Assembly: GCA_030407085.1 (NCBI GenBank)
Contig: CM059583.1
Location: forward strand, 88,852,001-88,916,000
Source of the DNA: Trichopria drosophilae
Taxonomy: Eukaryota > Arthropoda > Insecta > Hymenoptera > Diapriidae
Length of the DNA stretch: 64,000 nucleotides
Direction of reading: 5' to 3'
Shown: positions 63,691 to 64,000 of the stretch, in pieces
How the letters are laid out: each line of letters begins with the position of its first letter
How positions within the stretch are numbered: the first letter of the stretch is position 1
Notes under the pieces: model-generated
Seen by the model: only the letters and a program-made list of their open reading frames with translations
Told to the model about the DNA's origin: nothing
Databases searched by the model: none
Program-made: the position numbers and the translations under genes

Positions 63691-64000
63691 TTTCTTTCCT
63701 CCTATCATCAAATTTACCCCCTCTTTACCTAATTGCTTACAAGCACGCTTTCTCAAAAATTTTATCCCTTTATACATCTCATGCCTTTGCACTCTTCATT
63801 CCATACATACTCTTTACCATTCACCCACCCTTTCCCAAACCCTACTTTGACCATTCTTCCCTTTAATATAAATTATATAGAATATATAGATTATATGTAA
63901 TAAATATGTAATTTGATATTTGATTAATAATATAAGTCTTTTTATTAATTCTGTAAAGCCATACATGACAGAGAAATGTGAATGAACAACTAAAATGTAA
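63691..64000. other. AT-rich flank
   Basis: Pyrimidine-rich then AT-rich; no supported gene. Confidence 0.4.

Noticed and set aside
60313..63866. Long plus-strand frames rich in Ser, Leu, Phe and Pro
   Set aside because: They are the complement of the Lys/Glu-rich LINE ORF2 on the minus strand and contain no domain.

Overview
The window is eukaryotic and AT-rich, and it is built almost entirely from transposable elements. I found no intact host gene, rRNA, canonical tRNA or bacterial-type operon. The mix of elements points to an arthropod, most likely an insect: an errantivirus-like gypsy element with env, a second gypsy family, BEL/Pao, Tc1/mariner DD41D elements, Helitrons, APE-type and restriction-like-endonuclease LINEs, foldback MITEs and a GGTTAGG-rich Helitron. 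My impression of Hymenoptera (ant or wasp) is inference, not something the sequence proves.

Layout. 1-2.5 kb is the 5' part of an APE-type LINE on the minus strand. 2.9-4.0 kb is a broken gene pair; its second part resembles a chuvirus-type or retroelement glycoprotein. 4.1-4.3 kb is a lone mariner end, 4.86-6.19 kb a 151-bp satellite, 6.2-8.9 kb a GC-rich island, a tRNA-like SINE head, a gag-like remnant and a MITE. 8.9-28.1 kb is one gypsy/errantivirus element (TGAA target duplication) enlarged to 19 kb by nested insertions: a mariner inside its 5' LTR, and in the leader a mariner inside another mariner (itself hit by a 553-bp retro-insert), a MITE, a Helitron end and a solo LTR. Its gag-RT-RNase H are on the plus strand, but integrase-env are inverted. 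28.6-32.1 kb is a decayed R2/R4-type LINE. 32.1-35.6 kb holds minisatellite, dispersed repeats and an unrecognised pseudogene. 35.6-37.1 kb is a solo LTR of the gypsy family found complete at 43.97-53.39 kb. 37.6-40.0 kb is a second APE LINE, 41.2-42.0 kb a Helitron remnant and 42.06-42.53 kb a long hairpin MITE. 43.97-53.39 kb is a young gypsy element on the minus strand with 1505-bp LTRs, ATAC duplication and an extra proline-rich CCHC ORF after integrase. 53.9-54.8 kb is another foldback MITE. 54.84-58.65 kb is a BEL/Pao element (GTGAG duplication) with a minisatellite in its LTRs. 60.4-63.7 kb is a nearly complete APE LINE on the minus strand.

How the parts relate. Most boundaries are supported by target duplications, and several insertions can be dated relative to each other because an uninterrupted copy lies elsewhere in the window: LTR2 for the mariner in LTR1, the antisense mariner fragment for the 553-bp insert, and the repeat at 43.43 kb for the BEL insertion. 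I see no coherent novel cellular system. The most unusual material is the tRNA-Leu/PBS junction of the inverted gypsy segment, the mariner ends made of tandem sub-units, the extra ORF of the young gypsy element together with its mutated catalytic residues, and a 152-codon unrecognised reading frame at 34.64-35.10 kb.
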